Positions 1 through 12,399 are shown, numbered from the stretch's first letter. The stretch: 64,000 nt of DNA from Hyperoodon ampullatus (GCA_949752795.1 OX457063.1:70083783-70147782); one strand, 5' to 3'. The notes: generated by a model not told the origin, from the sequence alone. A program made the numbers and translations.

Positions 1-2201
1 CGAAACTTGTTGTTTACATGTGAAAAAACACCTTTAATAATGCTGAGAACATTTTTGACTGGAGATTCCATATCTTATTCTGGACAAAGTCTTGTCGTTC
101 AGTTTTGCAGCTGTATTTATAGGTGAGAAAGGGGGTGTGACTAATTTATGTTTAAATGATTTTAAAATAGGGAAATCCACTCAGTGTGAGAGGAGCAATT
201 TGGAGAGATAACAGGATGGAAAAATGTGATTTTAAAACAACATCACTAGACATGGAAATAGCTTGGTACCCAGATTGCCAACATGAATAGTTCTCATCTT
301 GATTTGGGTATTCTTTAGGTAAACTTTCTCACAACTCATATGGGTATCATGGGAAAAAGAAAGTAATTTTAGCAGGCTTTCCTAAGACCTTCTTTATCAT
401 AATCATACAAATATTATCCTTTTCCCTGAAATTTGACCTATCCCTCCTTCTATTCCTTCTGACTGTCAGGTCTGTTGCTAAAATAGATAGTTGTAAAGTT
501 CTGCTCCCAAATAAATGCCCCTATGTTATCTATCTCTGGGAGTTGACTATTGCATTGTAAGAAATCTAATCCTTAAGATCTTAAGTGGTAATTTATATAG
601 AACATTTTTCTAATATCTGTTTAAAAGATTATACTAGACAATGAGGATATACATTTGCTCTCTACCCTCCCATCCCCAAACCAAGTGACTGCCTGTCTTA
701 CACCATTAGGAGTGATACTTCTTCCTCATTCCTATGTTTCCTTCCGTATGGAGGGGCAGAGTGTAACACTCCTAACCTCTCCCTCTGCCTCTTTGTTCAC
801 CTGTTCACAAGGAAACTGAGTGGTGCTTGGTGAGTTTGGCTAGAGCAAACTGGTCATGCTTGGATCTACACTTTCTTCTTCTTGAGAGCCAGCTGTCTGC
901 AGGGAGTATGTGCTTTCCTCCTCTACAGTGAGGTCTCTATCCTTTGTTGGCCTTGTCCTACCCAGCTGTGCCTATGAGTGGGTAGTTTAGTTTGTCTAAT
1001 TCTGGGTTCAGTATTTAGGAAACACTCTCTTCTACTGATGCAAGCCATATCCACCTACTCTGCTATTTTAGTAATAAGTGACACTTGTTTTGCTCCCCCT
1101 ATCTCATTTATTTCTCAATTCCATAAAGTAGAAAAGAATATTAATTAGCTTCTATCAAATACCAAAAATATGTATGTAGATTCTGACCATGTTATTCTTC
1201 TGTTCCAGGCTGATGGAATGTCCAGGCTAATGTTTTGTTAGAATACATAAGCTCCAGGATTTCAGAAATTAAAGTGTTGAATTAGGCTTATATTTATGTT
1301 CTTAATTATAAAACACATTCTGTCTCCCTCATTTGAGGTGTTAATTTCCCCTCTTAAAGACAAACAGCCTTTTATTTTTCAATACAGTTATAAACAGACT
1401 AGTTCTCACCACCAAGTTCTTAAATGTGTTATTCACTGTTAAAATGTTTGTAGCTGTGGTTTAGCTTTAATCTATATAAGAAAGTGTGGGAAAAAATATA
1501 CACGGAGAGCAACGTGTCAAAATCTACGAGCTTGTTCTCTCTTTGGTTCCAATCAGATAATCTCCAGTTAGGAAGAAAAAACAGGAAGGAGATACTTCAC
1601 TAAAATATAGGTGCATTCAGATCAAAATCCATTTAAGGAATTCCAGAGTAGAAAGAAAGAGAGATGTGTGAGAATCATGTATGTATGTCTTCACTTTGAT
1701 TCAATCCAATTATGAATTTTAAAAATGTATTATTATGTATTTACATAGTTTAAGTGACTATTGAGGAGGTTAGTGTGGCATTCTGTTCTGGCAAGAATTT
1801 TGGATGCTTGGTTTATAGAGTTTTGACCTTATTCCCCCCTATTTCCTGAGAAGATACAGGAAAGGGATTCAGAATATCTTCTGTACATCTAGGCAGGAGG
1901 ACAGTTTCTAATTCTCTGTGTCTGGAAGTGTTTACTTGGATGCTTCTGTCCCTTCATGTTGGATTCCACATTGCAAGCATCAACATACTGCAAAACTTTA
2001 GCAAAAGCAACTACATTTTTTCTGCTTTTCTTGTAAGCAGTGAGTTGTTAAAATTTTATAGCTCAAATCCATCAAGTAAGAGCATTTCTTAATCTTGTAC
2101 TCCAAGGGTCTCACAACTTTTAGGGAAGCCCATGTGAAATATCAGTGTTCTTACAGGCAAAACTGAGTCCTGTGAACATAGGGCGCCAACAGTACTGCAC
2201 G
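1..2201. other. Non-coding, no recognisable feature
   Basis: AT-rich single-copy-looking mammalian DNA. I see no long reading frame, no tRNA-like or rRNA-like segment and no repeat family I can name. It could be intronic or intergenic. Confidence 0.5.
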
Positions 2202-2215
2202 GACACTGATGGAGT

Positions 2216-2430
2216 TTTTTTTTTTTTTTTTTTTTTTTGCGGTACGCGGGCCTCTCACTGTTGTGGCCTCTCCTGTTGTGGAGCACAGACTCCGGACGTG
2301 CAGGCTCAGCGGCCACGGCTGACGGGCCCAGCCGCTCCGCGGCATGTGGGATCCTCCCAGACCGGGGCATGAACCCGTGTCCCCTTCATCGGCAGGTGGA
2401 CTCTCAACCACTGCACCACCAGGGAAGCCT
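2216..2430 (-). mobile_element. CHR-type SINE (GC-rich cetacean form), copy A of a three-SINE stack
   Basis: The poly(A) tail appears as a T run at 2215-2238, followed by the conserved 3' body (gcggtacgcgggcctctcac) and ending in the reversed tRNA-derived head (accaccagggaagcct). The head keeps the internal Pol III promoter region: a B-box-like ggttcatgcccc read on the minus strand. It sits in the tail of the next SINE to the right. The flanking tggagttt and tgagttt sequences act as its short duplication. A non-autonomous element, mobilised by L1 proteins. Confidence 0.9.
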
Positions 2431-2799
2431 GAGTTTTTTTTTTTTTTTAATACATTTTCCATCTCCCTTGCACTTTTTTTAAAATATAAATTTATTTTTG
2501 GCTGCGTTGGGTCTTCATTACTGTGCACAGGCTTTTTCTAGTTGTGGCGAGCAAGGACTGCTCTTCTTTGCGCTGCACGGTCTTCTCATTGCGTTGGCTT
2601 CTGTCGTTGCAGAGCATGGGCTCGAGGCATGCGGACTCGGTAGTTGTGGCTCACAGGCTGTAGAGCACAGGCTCAGTAGATGTGGTGCACGGGCTTAGTT
2701 GCTCCATGGCATGTGGGAATCTTCCCGGACCAGGGCTCGAACCCATGTTCCCTGCATTGGCAGGCGGATTCTTAACCACTGCACCACCAGGGAAGTCCC
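2431..2799 (-). mobile_element. CHR-1-like SINE, copy B of the stack, with a two-part A-tail
   Basis: The body carries the ttggctgcgttgggtcttc and agttgtggcgagc motifs of the longer CHR-1-like SINEs. It ends in accaccagggaagtccc, the reversed tRNA-like head. Its tail is unusual: a short T run (2474-2480), then about 25 unique bases (2449-2473), then a second T run (2434-2448). The copy lies in the tail of SINE C. tggagtttttt on its right side matches the left flank. Confidence 0.88.
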
Positions 2800-2810
2800 T
2801 GGAGTTTTTT

Positions 2811-3156
2811 GTTTTAATTAAATAATTTTATTTTTGGCTGTGGTGGGTCTTCGTTGCTGCGTGCAGGTTTTCTCTAGTTGCGGCGAGTGGAGGCTACGCT
2901 TCGTTGCGGTGTGTGGGCTTCTAATTGCGGTGGCTTCTCTTGTTGCGGAGCACAGGCTCTAGGCATGCGGGCTTCAGTAGTTGTGGCACATGGGCTCTGT
3001 AGTTGTGGCTCGCAGGCTCTAGAGGACAAGCTCAGTAGTTGTGGCACATGGACTTAGTTGCTTCGTGGCATGTGGGATCTTCCCGGACCGGGGCTCGAAC
3101 TCATGTCCCCTGCATTGGTAGGTGGATTCTTAACCACTGTGCCACCAGGGAAGCCT
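2811..3156 (-). mobile_element. CHR-1-like SINE, copy C of the stack (first to arrive)
   Basis: Same family as copy B. The outer target duplication gacactgatggagtttt (2202-2218) recurs as gacactaatggagtttt (3157-3173) and so brackets all three SINEs. C is therefore the oldest insertion, and B and A later landed in its tail. Confidence 0.88.
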
Positions 3157-3339
3157 GACACTAATGGAGTTTTGAAGGTAGATTTTTGTACTGTCTTTAG
3201 GTCAGCTAATTTTTAGCATTATCCCTAGGTAATCATCCTTCTTCTAAAAGGTATGCATATTTATCGAAGCCAAATATGTTGTATATGTGTCCAGCCTCAT
3301 ATGCCATTCAAAGCAAAGCAAAAAAACCTCATAGATCTT

Positions 3340-3510
3340 GAAAAGATCCAGGACATCATTCGGACCTCTCGTTTTATATTTGGAAAAAACTGAGAAATAG
3401 GCTTGCTCAAACTGACTTGCCCAAATTTGTTAGTGGCCATCCAAGATTAGAAACTTAGAATTTTGAGTCAATCCTGTGTGCTTTTCATTATATTGCATTA
3501 AATAGAAAGG
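3340..3510 (-). repeat. MIR-like SINE fragment
   Basis: Degenerate match to reversed MIR: a gaggaaactgag-like block (actgagaaatag), then gacttgcccaaatttgttagtgg, then a block ending near the tRNA-like head. Subfamily not assigned. Confidence 0.5.
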
Positions 3511-3769
3511 AAAGGCACAGCTATTTAGAGGTGGTTTTGGCCAGGATGAGTTTCTTCCCAAAGTTTGCATATACTACCTTTTGTACTTACCTTGAGTTGA
3601 GACAGCACTGGGCAAGCATAAAGTAAACAGTGAAATAGTTTTTGTGTATTGACAAAAATTGAAATAGACAACTCTTCACTTGCTACTTCTCTTACCTTTG
3701 TGAATTTTCCTAACACTTAGCCCTCATGAGTCATTTTGTAGACAGGATTTCAGTGCTTAAGGATGCAAA

Positions 3770-3960
3770 ACAATGAGCTAGACTTTCTGGATTGTTTTCC
3801 TGGTTCTGCCATTGATAAGCCATGTGAGCAACCATCAAGGATAAGTTGCTAAACTATTCTAAACCTCAGTTTTCTCCTTTAATAAGTGAAGATGACAATT
3901 GTGACATCATCAAGATCAAATGAACTAACTCACAGAGCTGTTTCAAGGGATTAAGTAGGA
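3770..3960 (+). repeat. Degenerate MIR
   Basis: Forward MIR order is visible: a tctgccattgataagccatgtgagc block, then acctcagttttctcctttaataagtgaagatgacaa (the cctcagtttcc...taaaatg core), then a tail. Strongly diverged. Confidence 0.5.
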
Positions 3961-3999
3961 TTGACCTAGATCAGGTTTGTGTCAAAAGGGATACTCTTG

Positions 4000-4141
4000 G
4001 AATTTTCAAGTTCACTGATTCTTTATTGTATGGGACTGTTTATATTCTTGGCTCATACTTGCTAAATGCCATCCTGACCCCACTCATTATTACAACTCAA
4101 AATGCTCCCTAAATGCCAAAGTGGACCTGTTTGAGAACCAT
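4000..4141 (+). repeat. hAT-Charlie-type DNA transposon relic
   Basis: The terminal part reads like the family ending in tgccaaatgtcccc...ttgagaaccactg. Here this is atgccaaagtggacctg then tttgagaacca. The same family occurs in a better state at 62868. No transposase coding remains. Confidence 0.4.
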
Positions 4142-5344
4142 CAAACTCATCTCTGTGTGTATAGTTCCTAACATTGTGCTTGTACATATTAAATACTCCT
4201 GAATACCATCATCATTATCATCATCCCAGAAATTGCCAGAAGAAGATGTTTGGGGTCTTTCCAGAGCCTCAACAGCTTCGCCAAGTTGGGACTTTATTAT
4301 GGACTTGAGTGAGCTTCTCTTGTGCTATGAACTGTTTCAAAGGGATAGGACTGGCCTAGATCAGATTCGGGGGACCATTTAAGCCCTACTGTTCAAATAG
4401 TTTGGTTTGTTTAGTGGTTAAATTTGGTCATCTAGTTTCCTGACTCTAGGTTCACCTATTGGACAGAATGGGATAAGATAAGGATTCTGTCATTTCTGAA
4501 GAGATCTTGGGAAAGTCTGGGTCACATGCTTGTCTTAATCCCCTTTTAACCTCTTCTCTGTCACCTGACATTGCCCTTAGCTCAGCCATTTAGTTTGAGG
4601 CTGTTTTGCTAGGCTTTCCCTAGGGCTTCACTGCTGCTCTGTCTCCCTTCCCCTGCATCCAAGCATCATGTGGGTTAATGCTATGGACTGATGGTTACAT
4701 TGCCCCAGTCTGAACTTGGAGATGATGTTTCTCTGGCCCTACCAGAAATGCCAAGATTTGCTCAAAGTGGATTATAGTTCCACATTCTTGTTTGATCTTG
4801 TTTGTTATTCAGCTCCTCCCTGGGTCTGTGACTTCATCGTTTTTTCTCTCCCTGTGGAGGTTATTCTCCTATAATGCTGTGCAACCAGCCCCATGTTTTC
4901 ACTCTCCTGATCCTAGTTCTTGGACTGTGGCCTTATATCTTGGCTAGATAAGAAGTCAGTCAATTCTACTTCTGTCAGTAGTCTGATAAAAAGATTGAAG
5001 AGTTTGGAGTAGAAACTATTGACTAAAATAATTATCCTGCTCATTGTGGATCAATTTGATATCTACTTCAAAGAGATAGTAATAGCTTTGGATCCTAATG
5101 TGTAGAAAAATGTGAATACATCTGTGAACTGCCACCAGTGAGGATTTGATACTAAAATTGCTTTTGACGACTCAATATGGGAAAGAGATAACAATTCAAA
5201 TGACTAGCTAATGGGAACCCACAACCTACCTGGGATTGTAAAGAGTATTTTTTCTTAGTTTTATCTAGGATGTCAGTCAAACATGTGTCACTGAATCAAA
5301 CTTGGGTCTGCTCACCCATGAGCAGTAAAGCCATTCTACTGACA
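4142..5344. other. Non-coding, nothing recognised
   Basis: No coding, RNA or repeat feature I can support. A simple catcatcatt-like run near 4210 is the only low-complexity patch. Confidence 0.45.
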
Positions 5345-5770
5345 CTGGGCTGTGGTGAAAGAAAGTGCATATTGTAATGGTCTGTACAAGGAGTCCAGGA
5401 CAACTAATGCTCTAAAAGTCCGAACTCCCCAATGGGATTCAGCAGAGCATTTTTAAAGGCAAGGTGAGGGAGTGCATCCCAGGGTATGTGATCAGCTTGT
5501 TCACAATTCTCTGATTGGTTGATGGTGAGGTAACAGGGCAGTGTCACATGGGGTTAACATTATCAATCCTTAGGCACCAGTAGGTCTGGGGGCTATGTGC
5601 TCGTGGTCATCAAGTAGTTAATTTCTTCCATTTGGTGAGGGTTTTAGCATCTATAAAACAACTCAGGAACTGTGCATCAGATACTATTATCAAGGTTCTT
5701 CAGAGAGGAGCTAAAGCAGAGGATACAGGGAGAGGGGTCTGCCCCAGGAAGGCCCCATAGGGTCCTACTC
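5345..5770 (-). mobile_element. Probable solo LTR of an endogenous retrovirus, minus orientation
   Basis: Read on the minus strand, a CCAAT box (aaccaatcagagaa, about 5506-5520) is followed about 60 bases later by a TATA-like ctttaaaaatg (about 5446-5458). Transcript-leader-like sequence then runs toward 5345. This U3-R order is typical of gammaretrovirus-like LTRs. No internal viral genes adjoin it, so it would be a solo LTR. Ends and family are uncertain. Confidence 0.4.
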
Positions 5771-5887
5771 AGTTATACATGGATAACTACTTCTCCACTG
5801 TCTTTTTAATTTAATTGGTTTGGGAGTAAGTTTAACTAGAATGGTAAAAACTGACTTTACCAATAAATTTCGAAAATGATCACTAGA

Positions 5888-5942
5888 ACATTTCTTCTCC
5901 TCCTCCTTCACTTCTTTCTCCTTGTCCTCCTCCTTCTTCTTA
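5888..5942. repeat. Pyrimidine-rich (CCT/CTT) low-complexity tract
   Basis: Irregular ctcctcctt and cttcttctt runs directly before the MIR. This tract generates the leucine-rich short reading frame at 5876-6067, which I do not consider a gene. Confidence 0.8.
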
Positions 5943-5954
5943 TTGTTATAAAGC

Positions 5955-6197
5955 AGTCTAGCATAGTCATTAAGAGTTGGGCTTTAGAATTGGATAGACC
6001 TGACTTTAAATCTAATTTCAGAAAATATAAGCCGTGTGACTTTGGACAAACTATTTCACTTCTTTGAACCTTAGTTTCTCCATCTGTAAAATAAGGACAA
6101 TAATATCTACCTTTGGGGGTAGTCGTGATTGTTAAATGAAACAATATATGTAAAGTGTTAAGTTGAATGCTTGCTTCATAGTGAGTGCTCAAAAAAA
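5955..6197 (+). repeat. MIR SINE, nearly full length
   Basis: Shows the full MIR order: cattaagagttgggctttagaattggatagacctg, the gtgtgactttggacaaactatttcacttc core, gtttctccatctgtaaaataagg, then gattgttaaatgaaacaatatatgtaaagtg and an agtgagtgctca end. Confidence 0.85.
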
Positions 6198-8374
6198 AGT
6201 GTTGTATAGGTAAGCGTTTGTAGGTCGAAATACCTGTTCAAATGCTTTATCAAACTTTTATTAAAAAATTAAGTTGTGGTCCTCATGCCTTGGAATATGC
6301 CTCTGTCATCCCTCTCTGCCCTTTATTTGTTCCACATCCCAAATAGATTTGGAAATTTTCCAAAGGCAAGTTACCCAGGAAAGGAGGAGTAAATCAGTCA
6401 AGGTAGCAGTGAATCACAAATGGAGAACATCTGTTTATGATCCTGAAATGCAATAAAACAATGCCACTCAGAAGAAATGTGCTGATAAGACACATCAGCA
6501 TGTATTGCCATCAAACTAGCACATGTTCTTATTAAGTCAAGACCATTGAAGATTTTCTCATACTTGATTTTGGTGATCATACTCCAAGCTTTCATCAAAA
6601 TGAAATGTATGTGACGTTTGATCATTGTAAGTATTCCTTTTAATGCACAAAGGGAAAGTTAAAAATCTATGTAGGATCAGAAATTATTCATTGTATGTTC
6701 CAAGACATTACTCAGTAAGGATAAGGATAATGTCTGTGTTTCTTATTTTCCACTGTGTCTTTACTACATAGAATCATTCCTAGAACATAGTAGTGCTAAA
6801 AAACAGACGAATTGCCTACTTGTATATGTTTCATATAATTAAACACTGGTCTGTAATTAGGTATTTATGGAAGTAATTGTTGAAAAATCTAAAGATGAAA
6901 TGACATTCAGCCAAAGGTTCCTGTCAGATTTGTCTAATAAAATTTCTTTTATGCAAACCAATTAAACTTAGGTCATTGCACTTCCTTAAGGGAACAGCAT
7001 TCAGTTGTGATCAATCTATGTGACTCTTTTCCAGGGGGTATTTTATTTTTAATAAAAAATTGGCCAGTGGTATTTTTTAGAATTTTTCATTAACATTTCA
7101 GCTATTTTATCTAAAACACTGATGTATGGTTAAATTAAGGTTGTGGTTTTAGGGAGTAAACTAAAAAATAACAGAATGTTACATTATATATAAAGGACAA
7201 AGAGATTTAAATTAGTAGTAAACCAATCTGTATTGGGTTGTCTTGAAAACCTTAATGATTGTGCAAAGGACTAAGTGTTAATATATTTTTTAAGAACTTC
7301 AGCATCCAGTAAAATTTGTCTGAAATTAATTTCTTTGGGAGGTCTTGTTGAAGTTTTTTATTAGAAAATCTGAAAGAGTAGTGAAATAGTAAGATTTTAT
7401 AACAAAGTAATGAGATTGATTTTTCTGTTTTAATGAATGGATTAGAACATGTAATTTAATGCTTATTCCTTCAGAATGGTCATTTAGTCCAAGTATACAG
7501 TGATGTTTAGATTTTGTGTTTGGGATTTGCCTATAGCACTAGGAAAATAGAAGAAAACTATCATTATTTTATGGTTATGCTTCACTCTTGAACTTACTTG
7601 TTTACCTTAATTATTTGCTGAAAATGATGTTTAGTTGGTCATAAAAATCAAATCCAACTTTAAATAATGTACGGTCATTAAGTACATTAAAATAAGAGTG
7701 GCAGGCTTTGATGACTAGTCTTAAAGAATTCTAATGCTGTTTTGAGATGCTGAGAAATGGCAGCATCTTGGAAAAAAATGTCTATCCTTCTAAATGATGA
7801 CTACATTGAAGGTGGAAACACTTAGATTATATGTATGCTGTTTTCTTTTTTTAAATAAAAAACTAGCCTCGTTATTTTAGAGTTCTAGCAGAGGAGCACA
7901 GTTAAAGATAGGATCCTTCCTTGAAACACAGGCCTCCTTTATCTAGCAAAGGCTTTGTCAGTGGTACAACCTTGGGATAATTACATATACAGTAACAAGG
8001 GAGAAAGAAACAATCATAGTGCAGTCAGTCTTGGAAATCAAATGACAACTGACAGATTAATCTCTAACAACTGCATAATAATTATGGCTCATATATTTTG
8101 AATCAAGATTTAACTTACCCTCTCAGTTTTAGAGTTTATATATTGGAGCACCATCATAAAATAAAATGGACAGAACTTTATTGGAAACATGAAAGAGAAA
8201 GTGTTATTCAGTGATTTCATATAAGATTCAGCCATTGAAAATCTGGAAATGGGAGATGTTATTCAGATTAGTAGGTACACCCAACTCATATGTTTATTTT
8301 GGTGTGATTGAGGCACCAGGGTGTCATCTAATTTCTTTCCAAATACCATATAACTTCTGGGTGATATCATCTAC
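6198..8374. other. Long AT-rich non-coding stretch
   Basis: No reading frame above about 75 codons and no repeat family I can name. Base composition is uniformly AT-rich. Confidence 0.5.
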
Positions 8375-9155
8375 TTACATACTCACATGTTGATGTCTCC
8401 CAAATCCAAGAGACTCAAGTAGACACCTCTGCATGACTGTTCTGTAGGCTTCTCAAACTTGCTTGTCATTATCCAACCTCATCATGGTCCCCTAGCCCCT
8501 GGCCAAAACCCAATGTTTCTGTATCCCTGATGCCTGTCAATATTGTGGCCAGCCAAATTTCAAGAGCTGGAACTCATAGCATCCTTCTTAACCCCTCCCT
8601 CTTCTCTACCTAAACCTGTCCGATTGTCACCACCAACAAAAGCTTCCTGCAACCTGCCATTATTCTTGTTCCCACTGCCCTTGCCTCAGGGGAAGCTCAC
8701 TTGCCTTGCCTCTGACTTACACTGTAGCCACAGCAGACTCTTTGCTTCTTTGATTTCAATCAATCCTTCACATTAATGACTGAAATCTTTTTCTAAGAAA
8801 CAAATTTGAGATGTCACTTGCTGCAAAATCAAAACAAAACAAAACAAAAAGCACCACTTCTTCCTTCTCATTCTTCATAGAAGAAAAGTCAATAATCTTC
8901 ACCTGGTGAGCAGAGACCTTTATTCCCTAGTCGTAACCCAACACTTCTTCCCACAAAACACTCTAAATTTCAGTCACACTTTAATTTCTTACCATCTGTT
9001 TAGTTTTCCCATCTATTGTTATTAGTCCATTTTACTAAACTGTTGAGTTCCTAGAGGGCTGTCATATATCTTATTGATATGTACAGCTAGAGGGTCAAAA
9101 GAGTCCCTGGCACAGAGTATAGGCTGCTTAAATGGCTGAGTAAAAAAATAAATAA
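8375..9155 (+). repeat. L2 LINE fragment (3' half, diverged)
   Basis: The order matches the L2 3' region: tgatgtctcccaaatcc, ggcttctcaaacttgcttgt, a pyrimidine-rich acctgtcc/cttccca region, then near the end gagttcctagagggctgtc and ctggcacagagtatagg. A (CAAAA)n simple repeat lies at 8825-8850. The 77-codon frame at 8543-8776 is inside this relic and is not a gene. Confidence 0.6.
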
Positions 9156-9395
9156 CAGCTATTGCTTATATGGGGCTCATTATGAGCCAGTTACTTCTCT
9201 AGGTTATTTATATTAACTCATGCAAATTTTCCACAGCACTATTAAGTAAGTAAAATTATTATTTTCATGTTATAGATGAAGATATTGAAGCGGAGAGAGG
9301 TTAAGTAACTTCCTTAAGGTGCACAGCTAGTAAGTGTCTGAGTACAGTATTGAACTCAGGCTCCAGACATGGGGTTCCTAACAACTATATCTTAT
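9156..9395 (-). repeat. MIR SINE, reversed
   Basis: Reversed MIR motifs in order: ttatattaactcatgcaaat, tagatgaagatattgaag, gagagaggttaagtaactt, gtgcacagctagtaagtgtc and gaactcaggctcc. Confidence 0.85.
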
Positions 9396-10459
9396 CACAT
9401 CTTAGTGTACCCCAAACCAGAAACCCAAATTAGTTTTTGTGAAATCCTTGCTTTTAGGGAAAAAAAAATAATTACAAGAAAATTAAATAGAGATTTACTT
9501 ATCCAAAGGCAGTTTCTAGCATATATCTGAGGGTAGAAAACAAAATTTTTCTACTATGACCACAATATATCATAGTATTAAATGATTGAAAAATGATCAT
9601 TGAAAAATGATAAAAATGACACTGTCATATTTCCAGAATTTCTCTGAGGGAGTAGCTCCTCTGGTAGATGTCTTAATAAATAGCTTTATTTTCTAACTTC
9701 CCTTCCCTATATCATTTTTTCTCTATTTTAAAATATTATACTTCTATTTTCTACATATTTCTTATATGTTACAAATTATTTTCCTTGGAATACTTTTCTC
9801 AGAGTCTGTTTCTGGGAGAACTCAGCTAGGACAATGATGTTTATAATTATTACCTTGGTTGCAAAATGTTGAATAAAAATGTGTTAATATATTAAGAAAG
9901 AGTTAAAGCACACTGGGGAATGTTTTTTACAATCATTGATTATAAACTCAGCTCAGAGCTCTGCTCTGGGCCTCGGGCACTCTGCCCAGTTTACCCATAC
10001 AACCCTACTTAAACCAAGAAGACCAACAACCTCAGCACAAATGAGGACTCCACTCAACCCTCCTCTTCATGTGATAGATTCTTTCCACTCTAAAGGAAAA
10101 CAAATCTTCCCCTCAGACACCAAATGCAAGACTTAGCAATGAGAAGAACTGCCTTCTGTCTACCAAAGGTTGAAGTGACCACAGCTAGAAAACAATTTAT
10201 TTGGGTCTTTGAAACTTCTCTCTGAGTGGATCATGGGGTCTTGAGTGAGATTTGTCTTTGGACAAAATTTTTCCTACTTGGCATCCTTAGGTATCAGGGT
10301 CAATGTAATGGAAATACAACCGTTACTTTTAAAATTGTAAAAATCCTAATGAAAACCATATATTTACCCACAAAAATCATTGTGCAGGATAACCAAAGGG
10401 TCACATATACTTGCTGTCAGTTAGAATTTTACTATCTCATATTTGTCTAAAATTCTGAC
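9396..10459. other. Non-coding, nothing recognised
   Basis: AT-rich. Small local repeats (aatgatcattgaaaaatga around 9585-9610) but no gene or named repeat. Confidence 0.45.
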
Positions 10460-10470
10460 TAGGAGTTAGT

Positions 10471-10809
10471 TTTTTTTTAATATATAAATTTATTTTATTT
10501 TATTTATTTTTGGCTGCATTGGGTCTTCGTTGCTGCACGTGGGCTTTCTCTAGTTGTGGCGAGCGGGGGCTAATCTTCGTTGTGGTGCACGGGCTTCTCA
10601 TTGTGGTGGCTTCTTGTTTTGGAGCACGAGCTCTGGGAGCACGGGCTTCAGTAGTTGTGGCTCACGGGCTCTAGAGCACAGGCTCAGTAGTTGTGGCGCA
10701 CGGGCTTAGTTGCTCCGCGGCATGTGGGATCTTCCCGGACCAGGGCTCGAACCTGTGTCCCCTGCAGTGGCAGGTGGATTCGTGACCACTGCACCACCAG
10801 GGAAGTCCC
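10471..10809 (-). mobile_element. CHR-1-like SINE with target duplication
   Basis: Starts with an A/T tail and ttggctgcattgggtcttc, ends in accaccagggaagtccc. The duplication taggagttagttttt is present at about 10460-10474 and 10810-10824, so both ends are defined. Confidence 0.92.
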
Positions 10810-10824
10810 TAGGAGTTAGTTTTT

Positions 10825-11914
10825 ATCTTTAATAAAAAGGGAGATGAGTTATTTAATAAAAGCAATTTTGTAAATATCTTAGAAATTTGGAGTTAGGGCT
10901 GGGGGAGGAGTGGGAATGAGAGGGTCCTTGATGGTCAAAATGTTGCAAGTAGAACCCCTCCCTCTGCTTCACCAAGCTTGCAGCACTGGGCAGAGAGAAA
11001 GCTGCCTGTCAATGTGTCAGTGTGAGTGAAGCCAGAAGTAATATACCTGGGAAAAATAATTTGAATCTAGTTATTGTGTGATATGCTCCAAAGTGTCAGT
11101 TACAATTAGGAAAAGGAATCGTGGAGGCATTTAAAGCATTTCAGTTAAATTCTGCAGACATCAGCTGTGAGTGCCTGTTGTCAGTATAGGTGATGTTCCA
11201 GCTAGAAAGACCAGCAAAATACTGGGCCCCCTCAGAAACATATTTGGGGACCAGGGGAAGCACAATGGCATGTTGGATAGAATCCTGGTTCATCTGGCCT
11301 TGGGAGAGATTCATTTGGGCTCTGTGCCCCAAGGAAGAACTCATAAACTTGGAGAATGCCAGATCTACCTGACATTTGCAGCTTTACTGTCTGTCAGGCA
11401 CTAACCAGATAGTATGCAACTGATTTTTAAAATGTGGGTGTTTTTTTTTTTTTTGGATTTCAAAAACAATCCCTCTGTAGAAAAAATTTAAAATCCCCCA
11501 AAGGAAAAACAAACTCAAATAGATAAAGAAACTAATGCTTTCATCCATTAAGTACAAAAATTAAAAAAAAAAAGGACTAATAATGCTATCTCATTCTCTT
11601 TACCACTATTTCATTTTTCATTTTGGTCAGTTTTAGTCCATTTTTTCCTCCTATAATACAGTTCTGTTTTTATGTATTTGTAATCATGGTATACATGCAA
11701 TTTTGTACCCTAATTTTTATTTCACATGAAAAGCATTTTTCCAGATTACTACATAGTCTTCAGTCCATGCCTGCAGAGTGTTTCATTCAGTGGATAAAAA
11801 ATTTTTCTGTTAGATATTTATTGTCTCTTATTTTATTAATGTTAGTTAATGAATAGTTTTATGTTTATGATTTCTTTTAATATTTTAGGTTATTTCCTTA
11901 AGTTATAGTTACTC
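10825..11914. other. Non-coding, nothing recognised
   Basis: Contains T and A homopolymer runs (11441-11455, 11564-11575). Overlapping short frames at 11141-11404 lie in all-frame-open DNA and lack any family signature. Confidence 0.45.
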
Positions 11915-12025
11915 CAGAATGTGAAGTATGGACTATATTTATTGTTCACAATTGCCGCAGTGCCAAGCTCACTGTCTGGCATATGGTGTGTACTTCACAA
12001 ATTTTTGTTAAATAAATGATTAATA
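11915..12025 (+). repeat. L2 LINE 3' end
   Basis: Typical L2 terminus: cagtgccaagctcactgtctggcat, then gttaaataaatgattaataa. Confidence 0.6.
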
Positions 12026-12104
12026 AAGAGGAATTACTAGATTAAATGGCATGGGTACCTTTTATTGCCATTTTTCAATCCTAATAGTATAATATTATTT
12101 TGAA

Positions 12105-12295
12105 CTGGCTAGATACTTTGCAAATGTTATTTCATTTATTGATAATTCCAAGAGAAACTCAGTGATGCAGTTGAAGAAATAGAGGTTCAGGGATTGAATT
12201 ACAGTGACATGGCTGGGGTAGAGCCAATATTCAGACTTGTGTCCTTTGATGCTAACCTTAGTGTTTTATTCATTTTGCCACCCTGTCCCTCATCT
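12105..12295 (-). repeat. MIR SINE, reversed
   Basis: Reversed MIR blocks: tttgcaaatgttatttcatttattgat, gcagttgaagaaatagagg, a degenerate acagtgacatggctgggg (the cacacagctagtaagtgg part) and gtgctct-like end sequence. Confidence 0.6.
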
Positions 12296-12399
12296 AAATT
12301 TTCTCACTAAGAGGATCTTGAAGACAAAGCCTGGAGGCTTTTAACTGTTGTTTGTCTAACAACAGTTAGTGGACGAGCATATAGCTGATTGGCTTGAGC

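Noticed and set aside
2089..2698. Short frames with repeated glycine/serine/arginine text shared by many loci
   Set aside because: They are translations of CHR SINEs, including K or F runs from the poly(A) tail, and recur at every SINE.
3061..3156. tRNA-like heads of the SINEs as functional tRNA genes
   Set aside because: Box-like promoter words remain, but they are fused to the SINE body and A-tail and show no complete cloverleaf.
5876..6067. Leucine-rich 63-codon frame as a membrane peptide
   Set aside because: It comes from a pyrimidine-rich low-complexity tract running into a MIR.
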